A stretch of DNA of 64,000 nucleotides. Origin: Amycolatopsis coloradensis. Its GTDB lineage: Bacteria; Actinomycetota; Actinomycetes; Mycobacteriales; Pseudonocardiaceae. The notes below the pieces were generated by a model. It worked only from the letters and a program-made list of their open reading frames with translations. It ran no database searches and was not told where the DNA came from. Below, in pieces: positions 9,337 through 18,844 of the stretch (the first letter of the stretch is position 1; each line of letters starts with the position of its first letter). The DNA lies in NCBI RefSeq assembly GCF_037997115.1, contig NZ_CP150484.1, forward strand, positions 2,536,985-2,600,984. The letters are read 5' to 3'. A program made the position numbers and the translations under genes.

Positions 9337-9977
9337 CGGACTTCGGCCACCGCTCGGGCGAACCGGCCGTGCGGAGCCGCCGCCGCGACCCGGCGCGCGT
9401 CCGCGAAAGTGTCCACATCGGACAGTGTGGGCAGGGCGCCGGGGCGGAGGCCGATGCCGGCCAGTGCGCGCAGGGTCTGACGTCCGGTGTCGTCACGCGA
9501 CATCGGCACCCCGGCGAGAGCCTTGGCGTGCGAAGGATCCTTGAGCCCGAGCGCCCACCAGCCGCCGTCCTCGGCGGGCCCGAGGACGGCATCTCCGGGC
9601 CGGTCCGCGGCTTCGGCCAGGAGCGCCGGGGTGACCTGCGGGGTGTCCATCCCGATCTGCAGCACCGGTTCCCCGGGACGGGGCGCGTCGGCGTGGGCGT
9701 TGACGAGCCGCAGGTCGAAACCTTCCCCGCGTTGGGCGATCACCTCCGTTTTCCGGAGTGTCGCGGCGATCTCCGTGCCGCGGGCGGCCCTGCGGAGTTC
9801 GCCGGTCATGGCGACGACCACGCGTGCGTCCGGCGTCAGGAGGGCGGCTTCGAGGGTGTCGAGCAGTGAGGCGGCCGCGATCTCGGCGGCCTGTTCCGGT
9901 GTCGCGGGCGGGCACAGCCGCGTCTTCGCGAAACCGGGCACGGGCGCCTTGGCGACGATCAACAGGCAGAAGGTCAT
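9333..9977 (-). CDS. TIGR04282-type glycosyltransferase (DUF2064)
   Basis: 214 aa. Nucleotidyl/GT-A fold with the family signature near the start (LIVAKAPVPGFAKTRL), QIGMDTPQVTP in the middle and GPAEDGGWWALGLKDP. Such proteins neighbour GT2 enzymes and methyltransferases in actinomycetes and are annotated as glycosyltransferases or nucleotidyltransferases; the reaction here is unknown. Start ATG 9977 overlaps the stop of the GT2 gene. Confidence 0.8.
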   Translation of the reverse strand: MTFCLLIVAKAPVPGFAKTRLCPPATPEQAAEIAAASLLDTLEAALLTPDARVVVAMTGELRRAARGTEIAATLRKTEVIAQRGEGFDLRLVNAHADAPRPGEPVLQIGMDTPQVTPALLAEAADRPGDAVLGPAEDGGWWALGLKDPSHAKALAGVPMSRDDTGRQTLRALAGIGLRPGALPTLSDVDTFADARRVAAAAPHGRFARAVAEVR

Positions 9978-10630
9978 CGGCTCAGCACCCGCCCGAAATC
10001 CCGCGCGGCGCGGAACGTTCCCCGCAGCGAGCCGGAGACCTTCGACTTCGTGCCCTTGGCGCGTTCGCCGTAGGACACGTCGAACTCGGCGACCCGCCAT
10101 CCCGCGCGCCTCGCCTTGATCAGCAGTTCGAGCGGGTAACCGAAGGCGCGATCGGTGACGTCGAGATCGAGGAGCGCCTGCCGCCGGACGGCTCGTAGCG
10201 GCGCGATGTCGCGGACCGGCAATCCCTTGTATCGCAAGAGCGACGAGATCACGGCGTTGCCCGCTCTCGCGTGCCACGGCCAGACACCGGGACCGCTGGG
10301 CATCCGCCGCCCGACCGTCAGCTCGGCGTCGGCGAGGCCGCCGACCAGCATCGGCAGTTCGGCGAGGTCGAGGGAACCGTCGGCGTCGGCGAAACAGACG
10401 ACGTCCGCCGTGGCCGCCTCCAGCCCGGTGTGCACAGCGGCGCCGTAACCGCGCCGGGGTTCGTGGACGACCTTCGCCCCGAGCCCGGCCGCGATTCCGG
10501 CGGAACCGTCCGTGGAACCGTTGTCGACCACGATCGCCCGATACCGCTCGGGCAGGGCCGCCAGCACGCCGGGAAGGGCACCGGCCTCGTCGAGACAGGG
10601 GAGCACGACGTCAACCTGGTCATCGTTCAC
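9974..10630 (-). CDS. Family 2 glycosyltransferase (DPM-synthase-like)
   Basis: 218 aa, GT-A fold: VDVVLPCLDEAGALPGVL at the start, VVDNGSTDGSAGIA, metal-binding FADADGSLD, and GYPLELLIKARRAGWRV near the acceptor site. No TM anchor is visible. It probably moves a sugar from an NDP donor to a lipid phosphate or similar acceptor. It is the first gene of the reverse operon. A GTG at 10639 is an equally possible start; neither has a clear ribosome-binding site. Confidence 0.82.
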   Translation of the reverse strand: MNDDQVDVVLPCLDEAGALPGVLAALPERYRAIVVDNGSTDGSAGIAAGLGAKVVHEPRRGYGAAVHTGLEAATADVVCFADADGSLDLAELPMLVGGLADAELTVGRRMPSGPGVWPWHARAGNAVISSLLRYKGLPVRDIAPLRAVRRQALLDLDVTDRAFGYPLELLIKARRAGWRVAEFDVSYGERAKGTKSKVSGSLRGTFRAARDFGRVLSR

Positions 10631-10761
10631 GCAACGCACGTTAAGTCCGGGATGGAGGGACCAAAACCCTTGTGCTGCTTACCGAATTCTGACGTCGGGG
10701 AAGTTCTTACCGAGTTCTGACGGACCGCGGCACCGGGCCGTCGGAGGCCGAAAACGCGGTT

Positions 10762-12114
10762 ATGGTGCCGGTGATGTCCACAGTCACCGCCCCTTCCCGT
10801 GCCGGCCGCCGGGCCGATCTGATCGCCGTGGGGCTGGCGATGCTCGTGGTCGCCGCCGCGATCGCGGTCGGCCTCCACTACAACCGTCCCGATTCCGGCG
10901 TGGTGATCTATGCTTTCGCGCCGCCGCTGTTCGGGCTGTGGCTGCCGCATGTGGGTCCGGGTTCGGTGGCCGCGCTCGTGCTCGCGCTCGTGGTCGTCAC
11001 CAAAGGTCCCTTGCTCGCCGCGAGGCTGCGATGGCGTCCGCTGCTCGCGCTCGGCTACGTGACCGCGCTGGCGTGGACGTTCTCGCTGGCGATGATCGAC
11101 GGTTGGACACGGGGTTTCACCGGCAGGCTCACCACGGAACACGAATACCTGCACGAGGTCCCGGGGATCACCGACATCCCGAAGATGCTGGACGAGTTCT
11201 CCTCGCGCATCCTGGATTTCCAGCCGGATTCGTGGACGACGCACGTCTCCGGGCATCCGCCGGGCGCCACGCTGGTCTTCGTCTGGCTCGACCGGCTCGG
11301 TCTGCAGGGCGGCGCGTGGGCCTCGACGGTCGTCGTGCTGGTCGGCTGTCTCGCGGTGGTCGCGGTGCCGGTGACGCTCTCCGCGCTGGGCAGGCAGGAC
11401 GCCGCGAGGACCGTCCTGCCGTTCGCCGTCCTGACGCCGGGCGCGATCTGGATCGGCGTGTCCGCGGACGGTCTCTTCGCGGGTGTCACGGCGACCGGGA
11501 TCGCGCTCCTGGCGCTCGCCACGCGACGGCGGATCCTCGCGCTCCCCGGCGGTCTGCTGCTCGGGTTCGGGCTCTTCCTCTCCTACGGTCTCGTGCTGCT
11601 CGGCGTGATCGTGCTCGCCGTCGTCGTGCTGACCCGGGAGTGGCGGATCCTGCTTCTCGCCACGGCGGGGGCCGCCACGGTCGTCGTGGCGTTCGCGCTG
11701 GCCGGGTTCTGGTGGATCGACGGCTATCACCTGGTGGTCGAGCGCTACTACCAGGGAATCGCGACGCTGCGTCCGTACTCCTACTGGGTGTGGGCGGATA
11801 TCGCGGCGGTGCTGATCGCGCTCGGCCCGGCCGTGATCGCCGGGACGCGGCGGGCGGGCGCGGAGTTCCTCGCCGAGCCGAAACGGTCGTTCCGCGAGCC
11901 GGTCACGCTGATCGTGGCGGCCGCGGCGCTGGCGATCGCTTTCGCCGATCTGTCCGGCCTGTCGAAGGCGGAGGTCGAACGCATCTGGCTACCGTTCGCG
12001 GTGTGGCTGCTGCCCGCGGTGGCGCTGCTGCCGCCGAAGGGACGGCGGTGGTGGCTCGCCGCGTCGGCGGCGACAGCGCTGGTGGTGAACCATCTGGTGC
12101 TGACGAGCTGGTGA
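10762..12114 (+). CDS. Polytopic membrane protein, possible mannosyltransferase-like
   Basis: 450 aa with about 10-12 TM helices. A loop after the third helix contains HEYLHEVPGITDIP and HVSGHPPGATLVF, which recalls the acidic/His loops of GT39/GT87-like lipid-dependent sugar transferases. I do not recognise a definite family. A second in-frame ATG is at 10774. It is divergent from the glycosyltransferase operon, which would suit a role in glycolipid or protein O-glycosylation (inference). Confidence 0.65.
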   Translation: MVPVMSTVTAPSRAGRRADLIAVGLAMLVVAAAIAVGLHYNRPDSGVVIYAFAPPLFGLWLPHVGPGSVAALVLALVVVTKGPLLAARLRWRPLLALGYVTALAWTFSLAMIDGWTRGFTGRLTTEHEYLHEVPGITDIPKMLDEFSSRILDFQPDSWTTHVSGHPPGATLVFVWLDRLGLQGGAWASTVVVLVGCLAVVAVPVTLSALGRQDAARTVLPFAVLTPGAIWIGVSADGLFAGVTATGIALLALATRRRILALPGGLLLGFGLFLSYGLVLLGVIVLAVVVLTREWRILLLATAGAATVVVAFALAGFWWIDGYHLVVERYYQGIATLRPYSYWVWADIAAVLIALGPAVIAGTRRAGAEFLAEPKRSFREPVTLIVAAAALAIAFADLSGLSKAEVERIWLPFAVWLLPAVALLPPKGRRWWLAASAATALVVNHLVLTSW

Positions 12115-12117
12115 GTA

Positions 12118-12283
12118 CCTGTTGGCGGAGCTGCGACGAATTCGGAAAGGTGACAATACGCGTGAACCCGCCCGGCCGAAGGCCCCGCTATCGCGGTGGC
12201 AGGGCGCCCTCGCAACCCGACGTGAGTCGCTCGACCGGGCAGCGTCCTGCCGACGTCGATCGCGGCCGCGGGTTCACTGACAG
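12118..12283. repeat. Dispersed ~166-bp intergenic repeat, copy 1
   Basis: Begins CCTGTTGGCGGAGCTGCGACG and ends GCGGGTTCAC(TGA)CAGAC. A second copy lies at 31923-32090. Both copies contain GTGAACCCGC near the left and GCGGGTTCAC at the right, so the element can fold on itself. It fills the space between the membrane protein and the response regulator and may carry the latter's promoter. Confidence 0.7.
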
Positions 12284-12300
12284 ACGATGAGGTGGACGAC

Positions 12301-12999
12301 ATGACAGAGCAGGGCCGCGTACTCGTGGTCGACGACGACGAGACCGTGCGGGACGTCGTCCGGCGGTACCTGGAGGTCGCGGGCTTCGACGTCGACGTCG
12401 CCGGTGACGGCACCGAGGGGTTGCGGCTGTTCTCCGCGACCGGGCCGGATCTCGTGGTCCTCGACGTCATGATGCCCGGGCTCAACGGACTCGAGGTCTG
12501 CCGCCGCCTGCGGCAGGTGAGCCAGGTGCCGGTCGTGATGCTGACCGCGCTCGGCGAGGAGGAGAACCGCATCGCCGGGCTCCAGCTCGGCGCCGACGAC
12601 TACGTCACGAAACCGTTCAGCCCCAAGGAACTCGCGTTGCGCGTGGCGTCGGTCCTGCGGCGGGCGCGGATGCCGAGGCCCGAACCGGCGGCGCGCGTGA
12701 TCACCGACGGCGACCTCGCGTTGCAGATGACGGCCCGGCAGGCGGCCCTCGGCGGCGTGGAACTTCCCCTGACGAGCCGGGAATTCGATCTGCTCGCGTT
12801 CTTCCTCACCCATCCCGGCGTGGCGTTCTCCCGCGCCGATCTGCTGGAGAAGGTCTGGGGCTGGGACTTCGGCGATCAGTCCACCGTGACCGTCCACGTG
12901 AGACGGTTGCGGGAGAAGATCGAGAAGAACCCGGCGAAACCCGTCCGCGTCGCCACCGTGTGGGGCGTCGGCTACCGGTACGACCCGGTGCGGCGATGA
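12301..12999 (+). CDS. OmpR-family response regulator
   Basis: 232 aa. The receiver has VVDDDE, phospho-acceptor Asp55 in VVLDVMMPG and Lys in VTKPFSP. The winged helix has [31 protein letters not shown] and VWGVGYRY. The ATG at 12301 follows GAGGTGG; a GTG at 12292 is in frame. It is coupled to the kinase by ATGA. Its whole upstream region is the dispersed repeat, so its expression may depend on sequence within that element. Confidence 0.9.
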   Translation: MTEQGRVLVVDDDETVRDVVRRYLEVAGFDVDVAGDGTEGLRLFSATGPDLVVLDVMMPGLNGLEVCRRLRQVSQVPVVMLTALGEEENRIAGLQLGADDYVTKPFSPKELALRVASVLRRARMPRPEPAARVITDGDLALQMTARQAALGGVELPLTSREFDLLAFFLTHPGVAFSRADLLEKVWGWDFGDQSTVTVHVRRLREKIEKNPAKPVRVATVWGVGYRYDPVRR

Positions 13000-14045
13000 T
13001 CGGCTCCGGTGAGTCGTTCGGCGAGATGCTGGCGCACGCCTGGCATATCCTGCCGTTCGCGCTGATGTTCGCGCTGCCGGTGATGCTGCTCGGCGGGCTG
13101 GCGCTGTACCTGCTCCGGCGCGGCTCGCTGGCCAGCACGATGACGATCCTCGTGCTGATCCCGGTGCTCGCGACGCTGATCGCGGTGCTCGGGATCAGCG
13201 GGTTCATGTTCACCCCCGCGCTGACCACGATGACGCTGGTCTGTGTGCTGGTCGCGCTGGTGACCGTGCCGGCGGCGCTCGTGCTCGGCCGCGCGATCGC
13301 GCGCCGCAGCGTATGGGAGCGGGAGGCGCGGGAACGGGAGCGCGCGGCCGAGGCGTCGCGGCGCGAACTGGTCGCGTGGATCAGCCACGACCTGCGGAGC
13401 CCGCTGGCCGGGATCCAGGCGATGGCCGAGGCCGTCGCGGACGGCGTCGTCGCCGACCCGATCGAGGTCACCGGCTACGCGCGGCGGATCAGCGGTGAGA
13501 CCACGCGGCTGTCCGGCATGGTCGGCGACCTGTTCGAACTGTCGCGGATCACCGCGGGCGCGCTGCGGCTGACCATGGCCGCCGTGCCGTTGCGCGACGT
13601 CGTGAGCGACGCCGTCGCCGCGCAAGCGCCGCTCGCCGAGCAGAAACGCGTGCGGATGATCGAATACGCCGAAGTGTGGCCGGTCGTCTCCGGCAGCGAC
13701 CCGGAACTGGCGCGGATCGTGCGCAACCTCGTGTCCAACGCCGTACGGCACACGCCGCCGGACGGGACGGTCGCGGTCCAGATCGGCATCGACGGCGGCG
13801 AGGCGCTGCTCGCGGTCTCCGACGGCTGCGGCGGGATCCCCGAGGACGAGATCGGCCGGGTCTTCGACGTCGCGTTCCGCGGGACGACGGCGCGCACCCC
13901 CGAGCGCGGCGGGCTGGCGAGTGGCGGCGGGCTCGGGCTCGCGATCGCGAAAGGCCTCGTCGAAGCCCATCGCGGCCGCATCGGCGTCCGGAACGACGGC
14001 CCCGGCTGCCGGTTCGAGGTCCGGCTTCCGCTCGCCATGCCCTGA
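12996..14045 (+). CDS. Sensor histidine kinase
   Basis: 349 aa. Two or three TM helices (about 16-100) with almost no extracytoplasmic loop, a short linker, HisKA with His131 in [11 protein letters not shown], then HATPase with [25 protein letters not shown] and [12 protein letters not shown]. The small external region suggests it senses something in the membrane. The start ATG overlaps the regulator stop. The serine hydrolase 55 bp downstream may be a target. Confidence 0.9.
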   Translation: MIGSGESFGEMLAHAWHILPFALMFALPVMLLGGLALYLLRRGSLASTMTILVLIPVLATLIAVLGISGFMFTPALTTMTLVCVLVALVTVPAALVLGRAIARRSVWEREARERERAAEASRRELVAWISHDLRSPLAGIQAMAEAVADGVVADPIEVTGYARRISGETTRLSGMVGDLFELSRITAGALRLTMAAVPLRDVVSDAVAAQAPLAEQKRVRMIEYAEVWPVVSGSDPELARIVRNLVSNAVRHTPPDGTVAVQIGIDGGEALLAVSDGCGGIPEDEIGRVFDVAFRGTTARTPERGGLASGGGLGLAIAKGLVEAHRGRIGVRNDGPGCRFEVRLPLAMP

Positions 14046-14099
14046 CCGTGTCAGCGGCGTGTCACCGCGGTGTCAGCGCGGACCGCGATCGTCGCAGCC

Positions 14100-15266
14100 A
14101 TGACGACTTCAGCGAAGCGATTCTTCCGACGGGCCGGGATCACCGCGGTGGCGGCCGCACTGCTGGCCGGGGTCGCGCCCGGCGTGGCCGCCGCGAGCGA
14201 CGGGCGGGACCGGCCGGATCTGCGGGCGATGGCCGAGCAGATCGCCGCCTCCGGCTTCGCCGGGACACAGCTGCGGGTGCACGACGCGCGGGGCGACTGG
14301 ACCGGCAGCGCCGGGGTGCGCGAGCTGGGCTCGGCCGCCAAGCCGCCGACGAACGGGCGGTTCCGGATCGGCAGCAACACCAAGACCTTCGTGTCCACCG
14401 TCGTCCTGCAGCTGGTGGGGGAGGGCAAGGTGGGCCTGGACGCGCCGGTGACCGGATACCTGCCCGAGTTCGGCCTCGACCGGCGGATCACGGTGCGGAT
14501 GCTGTTGCAGCACACCAGCGGCCTGTTCGACTACACCGGCGCGATGCTGCCCGACGGCACGATCGTGCCGGGAATCCCCTTGACCGGTAAGGAGTTCCTG
14601 GACAACCGGTTCCACACCTACCGGCCGGAGGAACTGGTGCGCTTCGGGCTGTCCAAGCCGCCGCTGTTCGCGCCGGGCACGGACTGGACCTACACGAACA
14701 TCAACTACGTCCTGGCCGGGCTGGTGATCGAGAAGGTCTCCGGCCGCCCCTACGGCGACGAAATCCAGCGGCGGATCCTGCGGCCGCTCGGACTGCGGGA
14801 CACCGTGGTGCCCGGTACCTGGCCGGGCATCCCCGGGCCGCACGCGCACGGCTACTACCGCTACGAGGAGAAGCCCGGGCAGTGGAAGACGGTCGACATC
14901 ACGAACCAGAACCCGTCGTGGGCGTCCAGCGCCGGTGAGCTGATCTCGACCACGAAGGACCTCCACACGTTCTTCTCCTCGCTGCTGGGCGGAAAGCTCC
15001 TGCCGGCCCCGCTGCTCGCCGAGATGCGCAAACCGCACCCGAAGGGCGGCTACGGCCTGGGCGTGTACGTCCAGGAAGCGAGCTGCGGCACCGTCCTCAA
15101 GGGCATGGGCGGCTTCCACGGTTACGGGACAGTGATGGCCAGTACCCCCGACGGCAGCAGGACCTTCGAGCTCTCCATGACCTACGGCGACTCGGACGCC
15201 GATCTGGGGCAGGCCTACAACAAGGCGGACCAGCTGCTCACCGACAAGGTGCTCTGCGGCAAGTAG
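14100..15266 (+). CDS. Secreted serine beta-lactamase-fold hydrolase (class C / DD-peptidase-like)
   Basis: 388 aa from the ATG at 14100. Signal peptide of about 32 residues (RRAGITAVAAALLAGVAPGVAAA). The active-site SxxK is in RIGSNTKTF and the Tyr-x-Asn is in YTNINYVL. The third (KTG-like) box is not standard; GMGGFHGYG near the C-terminus is the likely equivalent. It may be a D-Ala-D-Ala carboxypeptidase, an esterase or a lactamase. Position directly after a two-component system hints at an envelope-stress role. Confidence 0.85.
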   Translation: MTTSAKRFFRRAGITAVAAALLAGVAPGVAAASDGRDRPDLRAMAEQIAASGFAGTQLRVHDARGDWTGSAGVRELGSAAKPPTNGRFRIGSNTKTFVSTVVLQLVGEGKVGLDAPVTGYLPEFGLDRRITVRMLLQHTSGLFDYTGAMLPDGTIVPGIPLTGKEFLDNRFHTYRPEELVRFGLSKPPLFAPGTDWTYTNINYVLAGLVIEKVSGRPYGDEIQRRILRPLGLRDTVVPGTWPGIPGPHAHGYYRYEEKPGQWKTVDITNQNPSWASSAGELISTTKDLHTFFSSLLGGKLLPAPLLAEMRKPHPKGGYGLGVYVQEASCGTVLKGMGGFHGYGTVMASTPDGSRTFELSMTYGDSDADLGQAYNKADQLLTDKVLCGK

Positions 15267-15267
15267 G

Positions 15268-16071
15268 TCAGAGCCGCAGGAACCCCATGTCCGGGAAGTG
15301 GGCCGGCGCGATGATCGCGCCGGTCTCTTCCGCTTCCGCGAGGAACCGCTGCCGGGTGCGGAGCGCGAGTTCCGGGTCGACGTCGCCGAGGAAACCCACG
15401 CGCGTGTCCGTCAGCTGCGCGGGCGTGTGCAGGACGTCGCCGAGCAGCAGCAGGCGCTCGTCGTCCGCGGTGATGTCGAGGACGTAGTGGCCGGGCGTGT
15501 GACCGGGGGCGTGCCGCGCCACGATCCCGGGCGCGATCTCGACGACGTCGCCGCTGATCGCCTCGGTCAGCCCCGCGCCGCGAGCGGTCTCCATACCGAC
15601 ACGGCTCCATTCGCCCGTCCCGGCGGGCGCGATCAAGGCGTCCCAGTCGAGTTGGCCGAAGACCACCTGAGCGCCGGGGAAGGTCAGGTCGCCTTCGGGG
15701 GCGATCCAGCCGATGTGGTCGTTGTGCAGGTGGGTGAGGAAGACGGTGTCGATCTCGTCGACCGGGCAGCCCGCCTTGTCCAGCGCGGCAGCGAGGTCGC
15801 CGCCGGTGCCCATCGGCGGGGTGGGGTCGCCCTTGGCGGGCGTCATCCCCGGCGGGAAGGCGAATTCGCGCGGGCCGAGGCCGGTGTCGACGAGGATCGT
15901 GCGGCCGTTGCCGCGGATCAGGTACGCGCCGGTCGGGACGTGCACGGTGCCGTCCTCGTCGAAGACGTCCGGGTGGGCTTCGGGGTCGAGACCCGGGAAG
16001 AACGCGAGCGGCAGCCTGATCAGACCGTCCCCGATCGCTTCGATCTCGATGTCTCCGACGGTGATGCCCAC
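15268..16071 (-). CDS. Metallo-beta-lactamase-fold hydrolase
   Basis: 267 aa. The dinuclear metal site is visible as THLHNDHIGW, the downstream His in HAPGHTPGHY and Asp in LLLGDVLH, ending APAHFPD. The order and length fit quorum-quenching lactonase/hydrolase-type MBL proteins with a cap insertion. Start GTG 16071; a TTG at 16083 is in frame. It is convergent with the serine hydrolase, leaving 1 bp between stops. Substrate unknown. Confidence 0.85.
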   Translation of the reverse strand: MGITVGDIEIEAIGDGLIRLPLAFFPGLDPEAHPDVFDEDGTVHVPTGAYLIRGNGRTILVDTGLGPREFAFPPGMTPAKGDPTPPMGTGGDLAAALDKAGCPVDEIDTVFLTHLHNDHIGWIAPEGDLTFPGAQVVFGQLDWDALIAPAGTGEWSRVGMETARGAGLTEAISGDVVEIAPGIVARHAPGHTPGHYVLDITADDERLLLLGDVLHTPAQLTDTRVGFLGDVDPELALRTRQRFLAEAEETGAIIAPAHFPDMGFLRL

Positions 16072-16143
16072 CAAAACCCCCAAAAAAAGTCGATTCCGTT
16101 GCCGGGAACGACAACCCAGCGGGGGCCGGGTCTGTTCCCGGTT

Positions 16144-17208
16144 TCAGAGACCGACCGGTTCCCGCAGCTCAGCGGTGGCGAACCCGGCGATGCCTTCGGT
16201 GAAACCGGTTCGCGCGGTGAAGCCGAGCAGCCGCCGGGCGCGGGCGGGGTCGGCGACGACGTGCCGGACGTCGGCGGGCCGGGCACCCCCGGCGATCTTC
16301 GGAGCCGGTCCTCCGCAGGCCTTCGCGAGTTCCTCGGCGAGTTCGCCGACGGAGTGGGGTTGCCCGGAACAGATGTTCAGCGGAGTCAGGTCACCTTCGG
16401 GCCCGTCGGTGCCCAGCGCCAGGACGTTCGCCCTCGCCACGTCGTGGACGTGCACGAAGTCGCGCTGCTGTTTCCCGTCCTCCAGCACGATCGGCGCCTC
16501 ACCGCGCAAGAGCGAGGACCGGAACAGCGACGCGACGCCCGCGTACGGGGTGTTCTGCGGCATCCGCGGCCCGTAGACGTTGTGGTAGCGCAGGGCCCAG
16601 ACCGTTCCGCCGGTCTGCCGGGCCCACGCCGCCACCAGATGTTCCTGCGCGAGCTTGGTGGCCGCGTAGGTGCTTCGCGGCCGCAGCGGCGCGTCTTCGG
16701 GGACCAGCCGCCAGCCGAGCTCGGCGCCGCAAGCCGCGCACGTGGGCTCGAAGCGTCCGGCATCCACATCGGACTGTTTCCGCGGCGACGGCGGGACGAT
16801 GCCGTGGGCAGGGCATTCGTAGCGACCTTCGCCGTAGACGACCATCGACGAGGCGAGCACCAGTTTCCGGACCTTCGCCCGGTGCATCGCCGCGAGCAGC
16901 ACGGCGGTCCCGTAGTCGTTGTTCAGCGCGTACGACGGCGCGTCGGACGGATCGACCCCGTGCCCGACGACGGCCGCCTGATGGCAGACCGCGTCGACAC
17001 CGTCCAGCAGTTCCGCGACCAGCTCCGTGTCGGCGACGTCGCCCCGAAGGAACCGGTGGCGGCCGGTGTACCCCGGCGGGTGCGACGAACCGTGCGCGGT
17101 GCTCAGGAGGTTGTCGAGGACGACGACCTCGTGACCTTCATCGGACAGCAGATCGGCCACGTGGGAGCCGATGAACCCGGCCCCGCCGGTTATCAGTGTT
17201 CGCACCAC
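16144..17208 (-). CDS. NAD-dependent nucleotide-sugar epimerase (dTDP-rhamnose 4-epimerase-like)
   Basis: 354 aa, extended SDR. Glycine-rich TGGAGFIGSHV at the N-terminus, catalytic YAATK and SSMVVYGEG before it. An inserted Cys-rich segment (YECPAHG and CAACG, about 130-160) resembles the metal-binding-like insertion of WbiB-type rhamnose 4-epimerases. It interconverts C4 epimers of an NDP-sugar. No sugar partner genes adjoin it, and it lies 10 kb from the cluster, so a role there is speculative. Confidence 0.82.
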   Translation of the reverse strand: MVRTLITGGAGFIGSHVADLLSDEGHEVVVLDNLLSTAHGSSHPPGYTGRHRFLRGDVADTELVAELLDGVDAVCHQAAVVGHGVDPSDAPSYALNNDYGTAVLLAAMHRAKVRKLVLASSMVVYGEGRYECPAHGIVPPSPRKQSDVDAGRFEPTCAACGAELGWRLVPEDAPLRPRSTYAATKLAQEHLVAAWARQTGGTVWALRYHNVYGPRMPQNTPYAGVASLFRSSLLRGEAPIVLEDGKQQRDFVHVHDVARANVLALGTDGPEGDLTPLNICSGQPHSVGELAEELAKACGGPAPKIAGGARPADVRHVVADPARARRLLGFTARTGFTEGIAGFATAELREPVGL

Positions 17209-17327
17209 TCCGACGCTAGGGGCGATTTCCGGCGGTGAACCCGGATTACCGGCTCACGTCAGGGAATCGTCACAACTACGCGGCACCGCCGGAGCGAAGA
17301 TCAGCCGAAACCGGATACGGTGTGCCT

Positions 17328-17828
17328 ATGGAACGGAGCGCACAACGGCTGGGCCGCGCACTGGTGGTCATCGTGGACGATCGCGTCGCCCACGGCGAAC
17401 ACGAGGACAACACGGGACCGCTGGTCACGGAGCTGCTCGAAGAGGCCGGGTTCATCGTCGACGGCGTCGTCGTGGTCGAGGCCGAGACGGCCGCGATCCG
17501 CAACGCGCTCAACACCGCGGTGATCGGCGGTGCCGACCTGGTGATCACCGTCGGCGGCACAGGGGTCTCCCCGCGCGACCGCACTCCCGACGCGACGGCC
17601 GGTGTGCTCGACCGCCCGATCCCGGGCATCGGCGAAGCGCTCCGCGCGTCCGGCCTCGCCGCCGGCGCGGTGGACGCGGGCATCTCCCGCGGGCTCGTCG
17701 GGGTCTCCGGCAGCACGCTGGTGGTCAACCTCGCGGGTTCACGCGCGGCGGTCCGCGACGGCATGGCGACGCTCTCGTCGCTGGTGCCGTACGTGATCGA
17801 CGAGCTGTCCGGGCTCGAAGAGGCCTAG
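17328..17828 (+). CDS. moaB: MogA/MoaB-family molybdopterin-biosynthesis protein
   Basis: 166 aa from ATG 17328. The fold is recognisable by VGGTGVSPRDRTPDAT (about 84-100) and VSGSTLVVNLAGSRAAVRDG. MogA-type proteins adenylylate molybdopterin, though MoaB paralogues are often dispensable. Placement among mprAB, htrA and mscL homologues corresponds to mycobacterial moaB2. A molybdoenzyme lies 9 kb away (7664-8731). Confidence 0.88.
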   Translation: MERSAQRLGRALVVIVDDRVAHGEHEDNTGPLVTELLEEAGFIVDGVVVVEAETAAIRNALNTAVIGGADLVITVGGTGVSPRDRTPDATAGVLDRPIPGIGEALRASGLAAGAVDAGISRGLVGVSGSTLVVNLAGSRAAVRDGMATLSSLVPYVIDELSGLEEA

Positions 17829-17832
17829 TTCT

Positions 17833-18111
17833 TCAGTTCTTCGGGGCGGGTCCGGGTTCGGTCCCGGGCTCGCCCTTCTTGTCCTGGTGCAGCACTCCTT
17901 CCACTTTTTCGGTGACCTGGCCGATCTTGTCCTCGAACCGGCCGCCGGTGACCTTGTTCGCCCCAGCCGACGCGGCCGAGACACCCTTGGCCGCGACGTC
18001 GCCCGCCTTCTCGGCCAGCGGCCCGGCCTTCTCGCGGACCTCGCCCGCGACCTCTTCCGCCTTGTGGATGGCCTGCGCGGCCAGCCCCTTCGCTTTGTCG
18101 ACGATGCTCAT
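17833..18111 (-). CDS. Small amphipathic Rv0909-like protein
   Basis: 92 aa, Lys/Ala/Glu-rich, starting MSIVDKAKGLAAQAIHKAEE and repeating KAEEVAG/KAGPLAEKAGD, so mostly helical. It resembles the short actinobacterial Rv0909-type proteins annotated as antitoxins. No toxin gene adjoins it, so a toxin-antitoxin role is not supported by context. The C-terminal tail is Pro/Gly-rich and disordered. Confidence 0.6.
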   Translation of the reverse strand: MSIVDKAKGLAAQAIHKAEEVAGEVREKAGPLAEKAGDVAAKGVSAASAGANKVTGGRFEDKIGQVTEKVEGVLHQDKKGEPGTEPGPAPKN

Positions 18112-18166
18112 GCGCTGATGGTCCCACCGGCGGGCGGCCCCCGCGACCGGTGCGAAAATGGACGTC

Positions 18167-18340
18167 ATGCCAGGTGAACACGAAGACAAGCGCCCCTCCG
18201 CGGCGGAGAAACGGCGGGTCGACGAGATCTTCGGCGACGTCCTGCCGGACACGACCTCCGACGAGCGAGAGCCGGGGCAGCGCTCCCCGGACTCCGACTC
18301 GTGGTTCCTGGAGAACCGGCCGCCTCATCACGACCGGTGA
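18167..18340 (+). CDS. Small hypothetical protein
   Basis: 57 aa, strongly charged (KRPSAAEKRRVDEIFGDVLPDTTSDERE), ending WFLENRPPHHDR. The pattern of a short helix followed by a disordered tail and a Trp-Phe-Leu end looks like a conserved actinomycete small protein, but I cannot name it. An ATG 9 nt upstream is possible. It is divergent from the preceding gene and convergent with mscL. Confidence 0.5.
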   Translation: MPGEHEDKRPSAAEKRRVDEIFGDVLPDTTSDEREPGQRSPDSDSWFLENRPPHHDR

Positions 18341-18346
18341 TCCGGC

Positions 18347-18751
18347 TCAGCTCGCGCGGTTCTGCTGCGCGCGCAGCAGGTCGCGGATCTCGGTGAGCAG
18401 CTCGACATCGGTCGGCTCCGAGGGGCCTGCCTCTTCACCGCGCTTGCGCCGCTCCTGGACGTGCTTGACCGGCAGCACGATCACGAAGTAGACGACGGCC
18501 GCCACGATCACGAAGTTGATCGCCGCGTTGATCACGCCACCGAAGTCCATGAACGTCGAGTCGTTCGCGCTCAGGATGTTGAACCCCAGCCCCTTGGCGG
18601 CGTCCGAACCGCCGATGGCGTTGATCAGCGGTTTGATCAGGCCGTTCGTGAAGGCCGTGACGATCGCTGTGAACGCGGCGCCGATGACCACCGCGACCGC
18701 CAGGTCGACGACGTTCCCGCGCATCAGGAAGTCCTTGAAGCCCTTGATCAA
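18347..18751 (-). CDS. mscL: Large-conductance mechanosensitive channel
   Basis: 134 aa. Pentameric inner-membrane safety valve opened by membrane tension. The family start IKGFKDFLMRGNVVDLAVAVVIGAAF is clear. TM1 lies at about 14-40 and TM2 at about 65-90, followed by a cytoplasmic helix. I chose the TTG at 18751 because AAAGAGGAG lies 8 nt before it and known MscL proteins begin at this residue; the GTG at 18769 lies inside that ribosome-binding site. Confidence 0.93.
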   Translation of the reverse strand: MIKGFKDFLMRGNVVDLAVAVVIGAAFTAIVTAFTNGLIKPLINAIGGSDAAKGLGFNILSANDSTFMDFGGVINAAINFVIVAAVVYFVIVLPVKHVQERRKRGEEAGPSEPTDVELLTEIRDLLRAQQNRAS

Positions 18752-18844
18752 GACGCTCTCCTCTTTCACCTGGGACGGTTCGCCGACCGTCCCATCTCCA
18801 TACCGGGGGGACGCAGGCGCCCGCCGCCACAGGGCAGGCGCGAG

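Noticed and set aside
15298..17238. 646-codon forward open frame
   Set aside because: Opposite the MBL hydrolase and epimerase genes, which carry clear motifs on the reverse strand.
17833..18340. Toxin-antitoxin pair formed by the Rv0909-like gene and the divergent small ORF
   Set aside because: The two genes are divergent, and the 57-aa protein has no toxin fold. Nothing beyond proximity supports it.
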